Virus record (IMG/VR): IMGVR_UViG_3300035698_012669
Coordinates: 1-28,742 of that record
DNA length: 28,742 nucleotides
Direction: 5' to 3' (one strand)
From: a virus
The notes under the pieces are model-generated. The model searched no databases, was not told where the DNA came from, and was given only the letters and a program-made list of their open reading frames with translations. The translations under genes were made by a program, and so were the position numbers. Of this stretch, positions 1-7,929 are shown in pieces (position 1 is the first letter of the stretch; each line of letters opens with the position of its first letter).

Positions 1-2
1 GT

Positions 3-22
3 TATATATAATATATATATAA
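3..22. repeat. AT dinucleotide tract at the window edge
   Basis: An almost pure alternating A/T run lies just downstream of the last minus-strand gene. Positions 1-73 hold no gene and no convincing GC-containing hairpin. The tract is simply the low-complexity end of the window. Confidence 0.5.
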
Positions 23-73
23 GTACTGAATTTTAAAAAATCCGGTACCAAAATATATTAAAATCATATCTTA

Positions 74-778
74 TTACCAAATGCAAGTTTTATTTTCGGT
101 TACTTTCTTATTCAAATATCCTCTATTATTTCCAACTATCCAAGGATTTATAGTAGAACCAATATCTATGTATGTGTTATTTGGATTTACCATATGAAGT
201 TGATGTGCTAATATATTCCCCAGTGGACCTGCTGAAAAAAGGAAAAGTTGATTATTCTTTGTTGCTTTTTCTTTCATCATTTCCAAAATTATTTTTAGTT
301 CGGGATTAAACCAAGAACCAATTTGTATTGATATATATTCATCTACTTTAAATGGAAGTTTCTTATTAATCCCTTTTTCATTTGCAACTAATGTAACATC
401 ACCTTCCCAATTATTAAATTCAATAAAAAAGTTATCTTTAAAAAATTCATAATTTGAATTTACAAAAAGATTTGCCCAGGTAACATTATCACAGACAACA
501 GTATCCCGCATCCATTGTACATGATCTGTTGGCTGACAACATGGACAACTGATTCCTACATAATACTCCTTGTTTCTATATAAAAAAGATTCCATTAATA
601 TCTGATATTCAAATTGGTGAAGATTAGGATTAAATGACCATCCATCACAATTAGTAATTGGTTGATTACGTAAAACTTTATATTCACCATCGGCATATTT
701 ACTAAAAGAAAATGGTTCTTTATTTTGTAACTTATTAAAAAGAAAATGAAGATCTGTATGAAAAGATTTTGTTAGCAT
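74..778 (-). CDS. GT-D fold (DUF1792-like) glycosyltransferase
   Basis: This 234-residue protein resembles the DUF1792/GT-D glycosyltransferases. Visible signatures are SKYADGEYK at residues 26-34, which matches the D-G-E motif proposed to bind metal and nucleotide sugar, and FLFSAGPLGNILAHQL at about 178-193, the nucleotide-binding-type segment of that family, followed by IDIGS. There is no signal peptide or membrane segment, so it should be cytoplasmic. Its start overlaps the stop of the upstream GT2 gene in a TAATG arrangement, implying translational coupling and joint action in sugar transfer. The acceptor (phage DNA, a phage structural protein or a host surface glycan) cannot be inferred. 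The fold assignment is fairly secure; the sugar and target are unknown. Confidence 0.65.
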   Translation of the reverse strand: MLTKSFHTDLHFLFNKLQNKEPFSFSKYADGEYKVLRNQPITNCDGWSFNPNLHQFEYQILMESFLYRNKEYYVGISCPCCQPTDHVQWMRDTVVCDNVTWANLFVNSNYEFFKDNFFIEFNNWEGDVTLVANEKGINKKLPFKVDEYISIQIGSWFNPELKIILEMMKEKATKNNQLFLFSAGPLGNILAHQLHMVNPNNTYIDIGSTINPWIVGNNRGYLNKKVTENKTCIW

Positions 779-1515
779 TATAACGAATCGTAAAATTCAT
801 TTTGAGCTAATTGACGTTCTATCTCCTTATGATGGTATAAACAATAATGCTCATCGGTTGGGAGAGCTGTAAACGTTGAATACCCAGTTATCTTTTCATG
901 CACCTTACCTAACCATTGAACTTCTTTTGTGTTCTTATACAGTCTAGTTTGGTAATCAGGATGGTTGATTATAGGTATATAGTACTCTACCTCGTCTTCG
1001 TTTTCATTAATGATCAAATTATTTTCCTGTAATAATCGGTATTCATCACTTGTAAAATTCATTTCTTTTTTTGCGACGTGAGTTTCTAACTTTGATATCT
1101 TCCAATTCCATTTTTTTACATGAGTATACCCAAGTCCATCTACTGTATTAATTCTTGGAATAAAAAATAAATCAATTTCATTATTTTCCTCTAACAGATT
1201 AGGTAGAATTTCAAGTAAATATTCATGTGGTATTTCATCCGCATCTAACTGAAGTATATAATCACCTTTTGAATGTTGTTTTAGATTCGATTTAAACGTA
1301 CCAAAGTCATCATTTAATGGAAATCCTACTACCTTAATAGTATCATGTACGTTCTTTATCACATTTAAGTATTCCATTACCTCATCAGTAACGCCTGTTT
1401 TGTCATACTGAATAATGATTTCATCTTCGATTCGGATTCTAGGTTGTAAGAAATTTATTAAACTTGTAATTTCTTTAATTTCGTTTACTACGGTTATTGC
1501 GTATGATATAATCAT
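778..1515 (-). CDS. family 2 (GT-A) glycosyltransferase
   Basis: This 245-residue protein begins with the GT2-type strand MIISYAITVVNE and carries a DxD-like metal/nucleotide-sugar motif, LQLDADEIP, with the acidic pair at residues 91 and 93. The C-terminal half contains NHPDYQTRLYKN and WLGKVHEKI, patterns common in short GT2 enzymes whose conserved H-x-x-Q-x-R-L segment follows the catalytic domain. It lacks transmembrane segments. It sits three bases after the 168-residue unknown gene and overlaps the GT-D gene downstream, inside a run of four glycosyltransferases. It probably adds a sugar within a shared pathway; donor and acceptor are not determinable from sequence. Confidence 0.75.
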   Translation of the reverse strand: MIISYAITVVNEIKEITSLINFLQPRIRIEDEIIIQYDKTGVTDEVMEYLNVIKNVHDTIKVVGFPLNDDFGTFKSNLKQHSKGDYILQLDADEIPHEYLLEILPNLLEENNEIDLFFIPRINTVDGLGYTHVKKWNWKISKLETHVAKKEMNFTSDEYRLLQENNLIINENEDEVEYYIPIINHPDYQTRLYKNTKEVQWLGKVHEKITGYSTFTALPTDEHYCLYHHKEIERQLAQNEFYDSL

Positions 1516-1517
1516 AA

Positions 1518-2024
1518 TTAAATATGTTTTGGTTTATCAACAAATCCTTCAATTTTATAACTTTGAAAATATTTTAAATATACTTCATTTTTTAAATTAA
1601 CTTCTTTAATATATCGTATACCGTTCAATTTATATGTTCTGTATGTTTCTATATTAGTTTTATAAAAAGTGGAAGGTTTAATGTATCGTTCAAATAATTG
1701 TTTTCCTTTTTTATCACTTCGTCTTACGATATCATCTAACGTTTTTATCTCATCTATTTTTTTGTTATTAATAGTTATTTTATCCAACCATTTGAAAAAT
1801 ACGTTTGGTCTTATATCATTTAACTTTAAACCATGTACCAAATCACCATCTACACCAGAAACAAAAAGAAGAGCTTGTTCTACTCCCTGTAATTTTTGTA
1901 TTTCATTATGTACAGTTTTATATAAAGTAATTCTATATAATCTTCTTGGTAATATAGCATTCCGTGATATTCTCTTTTCCGATGATACGAATTTTTGATA
2001 CTCTCTTGTATGATTAATTGCCAT
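1518..2024 (-). CDS. conserved-looking phage hypothetical protein in GT cluster
   Basis: I do not recognise a named family with confidence. The 168-residue protein is basic, especially at the N-terminus (HTREYQKF, EKRISRNAILPRRLYRITLYK), and has no signal peptide, membrane helix or cysteine pattern. The middle (LLFVSGVDGDLVHGLKLNDIRP) looks like a small beta domain. It starts 5 bases after the stop of the 414-residue glycosyltransferase and ends 2 bases before the start of the GT2 gene, so it is co-translated with glycosylation genes. That context is the only functional clue. The start is supported by the tight spacing; the leader has no good Shine-Dalgarno. Confidence 0.6.
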   Translation of the reverse strand: MAINHTREYQKFVSSEKRISRNAILPRRLYRITLYKTVHNEIQKLQGVEQALLFVSGVDGDLVHGLKLNDIRPNVFFKWLDKITINNKKIDEIKTLDDIVRRSDKKGKQLFERYIKPSTFYKTNIETYRTYKLNGIRYIKEVNLKNEVYLKYFQSYKIEGFVDKPKHI

Positions 2025-2029
2025 ATCTT

Positions 2030-3274
2030 TTAAAACTTAGGTAATTTGATTTCTTTGAACTCTGGCAAATTCACAAACTTTTTTAGTATAGTATCCAATT
2101 CAGTTGTCATATTATCCAATGAAAAGTTAGTACGATTATATGATTTTATTTGATTTGATTTTGTTAACCAACTTTCATAATTCTTCCATACATCAAGTAG
2201 AGTTCCAGCAGCTTTACTATAATTTACGTTAAACCATTTTGATTCTTTAATGATAAATTTATTTACTGCAGATGGATCAACGTTCTTTAACTCACCTTCT
2301 AATTTAGCAAAATGCCCATCCTTTAAAAAGTCAAGATGTCCAGACCAATTTGATACTATGATAGGTTTTCCTGTAAAAGAAAATTCACATAATGGTCTAC
2401 CATACCCTTCACCTTTAGTAAAACTAACCATTGTTTTTACCTTTGAATCATAATATAAAGAACTCAATTCTTTTTCTTCTAAGTCACCATGTAGTAAATA
2501 TACAGGTGGGCATTTCTCACCAAACTTATTTGTGATTTTTGTTATTCTTTTCCAAATTTCTTGTCTATCTAAAATTGAAAATCCTGCTTGTGAAGTTTTT
2601 AACACAAGAGCAGGTTGTTCTTTTTTTGGTAATGAGCTGAACACCGTGCAAAACGTTTCAATCATGCCTCCTACATCTTTTCTATCTTGTGTGTGTTTAG
2701 CGTTCAACCAATGACCTACAAATAGAAATACAAAATCTTCTTTAACTTCATCTAAAATAGAATGATTATATGATTTTGTAAATGTACTAGAAACTCCTTC
2801 AAACAAAACTTCAACAGGAACTTTTATTTTATGCTCTCTTATAACCTGTCCTGTTTGTTTATTGGTTTCGGAATAAACAGTAGATTCTAATACCTTTTTT
2901 GTAAATGTAGATGGTACGATTATTAAATCCATTCTATTACACCCATCAATAAACTCTTTAGGTGCCAATGAAGATTCAGTGCCAGCTGTGATTCCAATAT
3001 TATATTTCCCGATTTTCTGGAATTCATTTGGAACTGTAATCTGTATAAATATATCAGGTTGTTCCTTTATAACTCCTGCATGTAATCTTTCTGTAACCCA
3101 TTCTTTGAATTCTTGTTCATCATCCAGTGCATTTGTAGGTGTGTTTCCCCATTTTTGTGGAATGATTTTAATATTATACTTACCGATATCCCGTAAAGAT
3201 TTTACTATATCTCTTGCATGGGCACCATAACCCGATACTGTGTGTACTGGTGCTGATATTAATAATGATTTCAT
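2030..3274 (-). CDS. GT-B fold glycosyltransferase (GT4-like)
   Basis: This 414-residue protein has the layout of a GT-B retaining glycosyltransferase. The N-terminal domain has SGYGAHARD at residues 14-22, the glycine-rich acceptor-side loop. The C-terminal donor domain has FLFVGHW, followed by GEGYGRPLCEFSFTGKPII, the E-x7-E-type nucleotide-sugar-binding segment, and SNWSGHLDFL. No signal peptide or membrane anchor is seen. It follows the 104-residue small gene by 4 bases and precedes the 168-residue unknown by 5. A GGTAAG sequence about 10 bases upstream of the ATG is one of the few Shine-Dalgarno-like signals here. Sugar and acceptor are unknown. Confidence 0.75.
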   Translation of the reverse strand: MKSLLISAPVHTVSGYGAHARDIVKSLRDIGKYNIKIIPQKWGNTPTNALDDEQEFKEWVTERLHAGVIKEQPDIFIQITVPNEFQKIGKYNIGITAGTESSLAPKEFIDGCNRMDLIIVPSTFTKKVLESTVYSETNKQTGQVIREHKIKVPVEVLFEGVSSTFTKSYNHSILDEVKEDFVFLFVGHWLNAKHTQDRKDVGGMIETFCTVFSSLPKKEQPALVLKTSQAGFSILDRQEIWKRITKITNKFGEKCPPVYLLHGDLEEKELSSLYYDSKVKTMVSFTKGEGYGRPLCEFSFTGKPIIVSNWSGHLDFLKDGHFAKLEGELKNVDPSAVNKFIIKESKWFNVNYSKAAGTLLDVWKNYESWLTKSNQIKSYNRTNFSLDNMTTELDTILKKFVNLPEFKEIKLPKF

Positions 3275-3278
3275 TTAT

Positions 3279-3593
3279 TTACTTACCTTTATTTTTTTGA
3301 TATTCCGTTCCCTTCTTAAACATATCAAGAAGAATTTCGTTCAATGGTTTAGTTTTATCCAATTCTAAGTTATCAAAATGATCTATCAATTTATGTTCTA
3401 ATATTTCTGGTTTATATTTTAAATATAATTCTTCATACGTTTCATCATATTTTTTTGACCATACCACTAAGTTCTTAGATTTTTCTCCGCTCATCTTATT
3501 CGCATAAAATGCTGAAAATTTATGAATTTCACTTTCTTCGATATCTGTAAGTGGGAATTTTTCTTTTATTTCTTCTGTTATTGTTGGTTTCAT
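3279..3593 (-). CDS. small acidic/helical hypothetical protein between glycosyltransferases
   Basis: I do not recognise this 104-residue protein. It is highly charged (E/K/D rich) and predicted to be mainly helical, with no cysteines, membrane segments or obvious motif. It lies 5 bases after the 480-residue glycosyltransferase and 4 bases before the 414-residue one, so it belongs to the same transcript. A role as an accessory or adaptor of the glycosyltransferases is only a guess from position. The ATG has an A/T-rich leader and no Shine-Dalgarno. Confidence 0.55.
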   Translation of the reverse strand: MKPTITEEIKEKFPLTDIEESEIHKFSAFYANKMSGEKSKNLVVWSKKYDETYEELYLKYKPEILEHKLIDHFDNLELDKTKPLNEILLDMFKKGTEYQKNKGK

Positions 3594-3598
3594 AATTA

Positions 3599-5041
3599 TT
3601 ATATTTTATATAGTTTAAATCTTGCAGGTACTTCCCAATTTTCTAATGTAGTATTCACTGCTTTTATCATTTCCTCGGACATATCATCAACTGAAAATTC
3701 ACCATCTCCTAACATCCATTCTCTTCCCTTAACTCCGTTCTCTTTTAATATTTTCCTATCAATATCATATACTACTTTTATAGTTTTAGATACATCCTCA
3801 GAATTTACTTTATCATCAAAAATATATGGAGTTGTTACAGAACCAATAATTGTTTTAGTAGCCGCCCAAATTGGATACGCCCAGTCGCCCCATTTTAATT
3901 TATCTTCCCATTGTGGTGAATGTAAACTTTGAATTTCTACATAATCATCAGCTGTAAATGGTTTTCCATTATAAGTAAATCCACATTGATCTTGCAACCC
4001 ACCTGTAACTGTTGTTATGATAGGCGTACCTGCCAATATTGATTCATGAGTAGTTAACCCATGTCCTTCATTACCCGCTATATTAATAGTAACGGTAGAA
4101 AGATTATAAAGTTGATTTAATTCTTCCTGTTTCAATCTATTTGTTGAGATTTTCACATCATAATCTGGACATACTGCATCTTTCACCGCATATAAATCAG
4201 TACCATTATTATCAGTCGGATTTGTATGCATTAATAATACACATTTGTCTGCTTTTTCTTTTGGTAATGAGTCGCAAAATAATCTATAACTATATATTAC
4301 ATCAGATGGTTGTTTTCTCTTGATATTTCGATTCATCCAAAATACAATAAAATCATAATCTTTATCACCTAACACACTTCTTTTAAGTTTCAAGTCAATA
4401 TCAGTTGAACTTAGTGGTTTGTATATATTCTGATTTACTCCATGCTGTACGTGTGATATTTGCCAATCTTCTAGTTTCGGGTATAATGGAGTTTCATAAT
4501 TCTGTGTTAATCTCTTTACAATTCCATACGTTTGTTTGGATATACACGCTATATGATCACAAGAAGCGTAATATGGTCTATTCCATTCTGGGTCAGGAAC
4601 ATTATCCCAAATAGCATAAAATATAATTGGACATATTCTTCGTACTTCATGTTCCATTTGATATAACCAGATCCAATACCTGGGATCTGTGAAGTGAATA
4701 AGAGCATCAGGTTTCTCTGAATCTAATAGCTGGCGTAATATTGTTGGATTTCCATAACCATCCCAAGGAATAACTCTAACTGAACTATCTTCTAATCCAG
4801 TTTGTGTATTTACATCAGTACTTAAATCAAAAACCTTTCCTTGTTCAGGATGTTTTACTGCTGCTCCTAATTGAATGATGTTAAAATGATGAACAATACC
4901 TAATACAAACTCTTTAGTCATTGTTGCTACACCAGAGTGTAATCTTAAATCATCGGCGAGTATTAATAACTTCTTTCTTTTTTCTTTTGGTAGAACTTCA
5001 TAACCGTTTCGGATTTCTCCTACTTTCCATTTTTTGCTCAT
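3599..5041 (-). CDS. GT-B fold glycosyltransferase, 480 residues
   Basis: This is a large GT4-like glycosyltransferase. The N-terminal region has KLLILADDLRLHSGVATMTK, the usual first beta strand followed by an S-G-V-A loop. The donor-binding domain has DFIVFWMNRNIKRKQP, then INIAGNEGHGLTTHESILAGTPII, where E-G-H-G-L-x3-E is the canonical nucleotide-diphosphate-binding E-x7-E region. An insertion between the domains is rich in aromatics (IHFTDPRYWIWLYQ). It starts 6 bases after the 2H phosphoesterase stop and heads the run of four glycosyltransferases. Large T4-like phages of marine bacteria often carry such clusters, for surface-glycan or DNA-base glycosylation. I cannot tell which applies here. 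Confidence 0.8.
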   Translation of the reverse strand: MSKKWKVGEIRNGYEVLPKEKRKKLLILADDLRLHSGVATMTKEFVLGIVHHFNIIQLGAAVKHPEQGKVFDLSTDVNTQTGLEDSSVRVIPWDGYGNPTILRQLLDSEKPDALIHFTDPRYWIWLYQMEHEVRRICPIIFYAIWDNVPDPEWNRPYYASCDHIACISKQTYGIVKRLTQNYETPLYPKLEDWQISHVQHGVNQNIYKPLSSTDIDLKLKRSVLGDKDYDFIVFWMNRNIKRKQPSDVIYSYRLFCDSLPKEKADKCVLLMHTNPTDNNGTDLYAVKDAVCPDYDVKISTNRLKQEELNQLYNLSTVTINIAGNEGHGLTTHESILAGTPIITTVTGGLQDQCGFTYNGKPFTADDYVEIQSLHSPQWEDKLKWGDWAYPIWAATKTIIGSVTTPYIFDDKVNSEDVSKTIKVVYDIDRKILKENGVKGREWMLGDGEFSVDDMSEEMIKAVNTTLENWEVPARFKLYKI

Positions 5042-5047
5042 AACTAT

Positions 5048-5569
5048 TTATAAATCTATTTTAAATTTTACTTTATCTGTAGTAGAATATATAATATATG
5101 TAGGATCTACTGTGAACTCTCTTATTTTCTTTTCATTGAATAACTTAACATATTTACTTCCTGTTCCACTTTTTAAATAAGCCACTGTTAAATGTGGATT
5201 GTATTCATCATATGGATTAGTATGTGGTAGTTTTTTTAAATCGGAATTACATTCATATATACTTTTACCTGAAACGATAAATTTTAATACATCGTATTCA
5301 TCAGTTTCAAATAATGATATATTATTTATTGTACATTTACCAAATTCATACTTCGATACTATTTTTTTAATTGAATCTAATGAAACATTATCATGCAATC
5401 CATATAACAACGTACAATGCGGTTCTACTTCTTTTGTTAGTAAATCTTCTTCTTCTATATAACTATGTAATTCCGTTATTTTCGGAAATTTAAAATACAA
5501 CATCGCACATCCGTACGTTCTCTTATTAACCGTTTCAAATATAATATCTAAAATATTTCTCAGTTTCAT
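5048..5569 (-). CDS. 2H phosphoesterase (LigT / 2'-5' RNA ligase-like); possible Acb1-type anti-CBASS enzyme
   Basis: The 173-residue protein has the two H-x-T/S signatures that define the 2H phosphoesterase superfamily: PHCTLLYGL (H51, T53) and NPHLTVAYL (H126, T128), 75 residues apart as expected for the two lobes. Family members hydrolyse 2'-5' or cyclic phosphodiester bonds. The T4 protein Acb1 is a 2H enzyme that destroys the cyclic oligonucleotide signals of CBASS immunity. Whether this one does that, or processes RNA ends, cannot be told from the motifs. The start overlaps the stop of the upstream small frameshifted gene (ATGA), and the downstream glycosyltransferase follows by 6 bases. 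Confidence 0.75.
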   Translation of the reverse strand: MKLRNILDIIFETVNKRTYGCAMLYFKFPKITELHSYIEEEDLLTKEVEPHCTLLYGLHDNVSLDSIKKIVSKYEFGKCTINNISLFETDEYDVLKFIVSGKSIYECNSDLKKLPHTNPYDEYNPHLTVAYLKSGTGSKYVKLFNEKKIREFTVDPTYIIYSTTDKVKFKIDL

Positions 5570-5825
5570 TTTATATTATCCATATTAATATCAGCAAGAA
5601 AACTATAAAAATTTTCATCATAAGTAACATCTTCAATTTTTTCTTTGATTTCTTTAGGTGATTCTGTTATTTTAAAATCAATCCTTTCAATCCTAAGATT
5701 TGAGTTATTCATATTTGTATAAAACCATTGCCCAATCTGAATATCTTTTTTGATAATTCAGTCAAAGCATTTACTACATTATCAACTTCTCGTTGTATTT
5801 GTTCCTTTGTTACCTTCATCTTCAT
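5566..5825 (-). CDS. small gene read in two frames across an A-AAA-AAG heptamer
   Basis: From the ATG at 5825 the first frame runs 38 codons to a TGA at 5709-5711. After residue 27 the -1 frame stays open for 59 more codons, to a TGA at 5566 that overlaps the next gene's start. The two frames meet at A-AAA-AAG (5751-5745), the classic E. coli -1 slippery heptamer. Slippage there gives an 86-residue product with the plausible junction LSKKDIQIGQWFYT. One missing A in a run of six would give the same result, so a sequence error is equally possible. A third reading is two tiny genes, the second starting at the ATG at 5712 that overlaps the TGA. I see no strong downstream stem-loop. Function is unknown. 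Confidence 0.5.
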
Positions 5826-5854
5826 TTATTTTTATATAGTGTTATTGTTTATTT

Positions 5855-6766
5855 TCATGTCCATTTATTAAAATCAGGAGTTTGCTCTACCTTTCCATCA
5901 CAATGAACCCCTAAGAACTCACAAAATTTACAATTGCGTTGCTTTTCTCCAGGCGTTTTTCTATATGGTTGATCTTTATATGAGCCATCATCGTTAAACA
6001 CGTCATCTACAAAATTCATAAACTCTTTATATGCTTTATTAGTGGAAGGTGTACCATGAGATGGAACGAATCTGGAAATTCTTGGATTAGACCAACCTGT
6101 ATCTTTTAGTTTTCTTTTTAGTATTTGATACTCAACTGTAATTTTATCTAGCGATACATCGAATTTTCCAGCATAGAACTTCTTATACAACAGCATTTGA
6201 GAAGTTTTGATCTTATCATTTTTCTCCCAATGTGACCAACCCCATGTAGATGTTTTTAAATCTATAATTGTATATATATCTTTTTCTTTATTTCTAATAC
6301 AAACATCAATAAAACCTAAGAACTGTAAACCTTCTTTTAGTTGATTATCTAATTTTAATTCGATTCCTACTAACTCATACCCTCTTTTCTTATAAAACTT
6401 AGAAGTGTTTGATTTAAACCATTTTAAGATTTGCCTACCTTGTCCATAAAACTCTTCCAATTCCAATTGAGTGCAAGGATTTAGGTTATCTATAGATTTT
6501 TCTTTTTCTTTTTTAAAGTTATCCACCAATGCTTTCATTAACATTGCGTCTAAATTTAACATATCCGCACTCTTCTTAGAACTCTCATACATCTTGGTTA
6601 GATAAGTTTGTACAGTATCATGCATACTAGAACCAAAGATCAAATGTATAGAAGATTCTTTCTTTGATAATTTATCAATATACTTCAGTTTATATTGTCT
6701 TGGGCAATTTGAGTACATTGAAAATTGTGAATACGAAACTACCTTTGTTCTTTCTTTTTTACTCAT
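5855..6766 (-). CDS. PD-(D/E)XK nuclease with Fe-S cluster cysteines (RecB/AddB/Cas4-like)
   Basis: This 303-residue protein matches the RecB/Cas4 type of PD-(D/E)XK nuclease. It has the leading YSQFSMYSNCPRQYKL (C21), GSSMHD with H49, D154 in LGFIDVCI, the catalytic IIDLKTST (D169, K171) and a motif-QxxxY-like Q190-MLLY. The C-terminal cysteines C279, C282 and C289, with C21, form the four-ligand set that in AddB and Cas4 holds a 4Fe-4S cluster. Such phage proteins act as single-strand or end-directed exonucleases in recombination or in degrading host DNA. It follows the promoter at 6897-6925 and is otherwise isolated by a 165-base gap, so it may be expressed as part of a separate transcript. 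Confidence 0.8.
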   Translation of the reverse strand: MSKKERTKVVSYSQFSMYSNCPRQYKLKYIDKLSKKESSIHLIFGSSMHDTVQTYLTKMYESSKKSADMLNLDAMLMKALVDNFKKEKEKSIDNLNPCTQLELEEFYGQGRQILKWFKSNTSKFYKKRGYELVGIELKLDNQLKEGLQFLGFIDVCIRNKEKDIYTIIDLKTSTWGWSHWEKNDKIKTSQMLLYKKFYAGKFDVSLDKITVEYQILKRKLKDTGWSNPRISRFVPSHGTPSTNKAYKEFMNFVDDVFNDDGSYKDQPYRKTPGEKQRNCKFCEFLGVHCDGKVEQTPDFNKWT

Positions 6767-6799
6767 AAATATATTAGTGTAGATAAAATTATATCTAAA

Positions 6800-6925
6800 T
6801 CATCTGATTCTTGTAATATCAACAACTTTAGACCAATCCTTGATATTCTCTCTATTTACTTTTATTTCTCTTATATTAATAATAGGATTACCCTTCAATA
6901 TAACAAATTTATTAGAAAATGTCAA
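6800..6925 (-). CDS. possible 41-residue ORF with TTG start, overlapping a promoter
   Basis: An open frame from a TTG at 6925 to a TGA at 6800-6802 fills most of the 165-base gap before the nuclease. Its product contains FVILKGNPIINIREI and DWSKVVDI, which look protein-like. However, the TTG is also the start of the -35 box of the promoter at 6897-6925, there is no Shine-Dalgarno, and no ATG is available. The open frame could be a decayed gene fragment that the promoter now overlaps. Low confidence. Confidence 0.2.
   Translation of the reverse strand: MTFSNKFVILKGNPIINIREIKVNRENIKDWSKVVDITRIR
6897..6925 (-). promoter_or_regulatory. sigma70-like promoter upstream of the nuclease gene
   Basis: On the minus strand TTGACA (6925-6920) is followed by exactly 17 bases and TATATT (6902-6897). 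It lies in the gap before the RecB-like nuclease. The same -10 hexamer and spacing recur at 16776-16804 and 20252-20280, which supports it as a real host-polymerase promoter. Confidence 0.6.
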
Positions 6926-6931
6926 TAGTTT

Positions 6932-7180
6932 TTATAGGATATTGACCTTTACATAATCATCAGATGATTCCAATTGTTCTAATAAATTATCTACTTTTTT
7001 CTTATCTATTGAAGAAAAGTATCCTCTACCTAATCCTAGCATATATTCTAAATGTTCTCTTAAATTTCGCTTAGAAGTTGGAGATTGTTCGATATCATAT
7101 ATCTTTATAAAGGTAAATAAATCTCTATATGCTTCTTGAATATCTAAATCTCTGTTAGTATCACTCATTCCATCACTCAT
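6932..7180 (-). CDS. 82-residue hypothetical protein coupled to gene 62
   Basis: I do not recognise the family. The protein is short, acidic and helical (AYRDLFTFIKIYDIEQSP, NLLEQLESSDDYVK), with no cysteines or membrane helix. It overlaps the end of the clamp-loader small-subunit gene by four bases (ATGA), so translation is coupled. In T4 the corresponding position after gene 62 holds regA, a translational repressor. This protein is shorter than RegA (about 122 residues) and I see no convincing similarity, so I do not call it that. Two in-frame ATGs near the start (residues 1 and 5) leave the start slightly uncertain. Confidence 0.55.
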   Translation of the reverse strand: MSDGMSDTNRDLDIQEAYRDLFTFIKIYDIEQSPTSKRNLREHLEYMLGLGRGYFSSIDKKKVDNLLEQLESSDDYVKVNIL

Positions 7181-7647
7181 TTTTTCCTTTGTTTTAATAC
7201 CTTTTTAATTTCTTTAGGATCGGTTCCATACTTTTCACAAATATGTTGTATGGTATCCTTTCCATCCTTTGTTGAATATAATATATCTAAGTAGTCTTCT
7301 GCTTCTAATTGAGAAACTTGAAACTCTTTTGCTAACAATTCAACTAACCATTTTTCGTATTTGTTATCATTATCACCTTTAATATATTTACTATAATAAT
7401 TTCTCTTTGGTATTATTCCAATGAATATTTTATAAAATAACTCTGGTTCTAATTCTTGAACCAACGGCTGAAAATCAATTACAATTGGATGTAACTCGTC
7501 ATTCATTGATAAGAAACGAAGTAACATAAAATTACTCCATGTTTTTTTCGATTCAACTGAAATCTTATTAAAATAGTCAGGATCTTGAATCGACGTGATT
7601 GCTTTTAAATGATCAAATAAGCTTTGCTTTTTTTTAGTTTTATCCAT
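7177..7647 (-). CDS. 62: clamp loader small subunit (T4 gp62-like)
   Basis: This 156-residue protein is somewhat shorter than T4 gp62 (187 residues) but aligns by eye in its core: IPKRNYYSKYIK and KWLVELLAKEFQVSQ parallel the T4 patterns VPRGKRYGKW and LLAKRYQV, followed by a similar Y-x2-IL. In T4, one gp62 binds four gp44 subunits to form the ATPase that loads the gp45 clamp onto primer-template DNA. Gene 44 is two genes upstream and gene 45 lies within the window, so all clamp-handling parts are present. A 91-residue zinc-ribbon protein separates it from gene 44, unlike in T4. The start is 2 bases after that gene's stop. Confidence 0.7.
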   Translation of the reverse strand: MDKTKKKQSLFDHLKAITSIQDPDYFNKISVESKKTWSNFMLLRFLSMNDELHPIVIDFQPLVQELEPELFYKIFIGIIPKRNYYSKYIKGDNDNKYEKWLVELLAKEFQVSQLEAEDYLDILYSTKDGKDTIQHICEKYGTDPKEIKKVLKQRKK

Positions 7648-7649
7648 TA

Positions 7650-7925
7650 TTATTCAAAGAATTCTCTTAATTCAGCAGGTAGTAAATCTGTATTCAACGT
7701 TCCACATTGAGCGCAAAGAAATACCTCTACAGGAATTAGTACATCTTGCGGTGTTGCGGTAATTACCTTTGGTATCTTTCGTAAATGAACCGCGTTTAAA
7801 TAAATATCATGTTGACATTCCTTACATTCCACTGATTTTGATTGTTTAACACTCACCTTTGGTGGTTGTTTTTGTTGATCTTTTTGTGGTTTCTTTCCTT
7901 TTCCTAAGTCTAGTATTTTTCCCAT
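7650..7925 (-). CDS. small zinc-ribbon protein between genes 44 and 62
   Basis: This 91-residue protein has a basic, lysine/glutamine-rich N-terminal tail (about residues 7-30) and then a C-x2-C (C34, C37) and a second C-x2-C (C71, C74) separated by a beta-rich stretch, a classical zinc-ribbon arrangement. It ends with an acidic helix (LLPAELREFFE). It lies between the two clamp-loader subunit genes with gaps of 2 and 4 bases, so it is made together with them and may bind DNA, RNA or the loader. I cannot assign a specific function. Zinc binding is inferred from cysteine spacing. Confidence 0.65.
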   Translation of the reverse strand: MGKILDLGKGKKPQKDQQKQPPKVSVKQSKSVECKECQHDIYLNAVHLRKIPKVITATPQDVLIPVEVFLCAQCGTLNTDLLPAELREFFE

Positions 7926-7929
7926 AATG

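Noticed and set aside
5045-5052. TATAAATA on the minus strand, matching the T4 late promoter
   Set aside because: It ends four bases before the glycosyltransferase ATG and overlaps the end of the 2H gene; no room for a leader, and no second convincing copy upstream of a gene was found.
6932-7180. RegA translational repressor by position after gene 62
   Set aside because: The protein is 82 residues, shorter than RegA, and I see no matching motifs.
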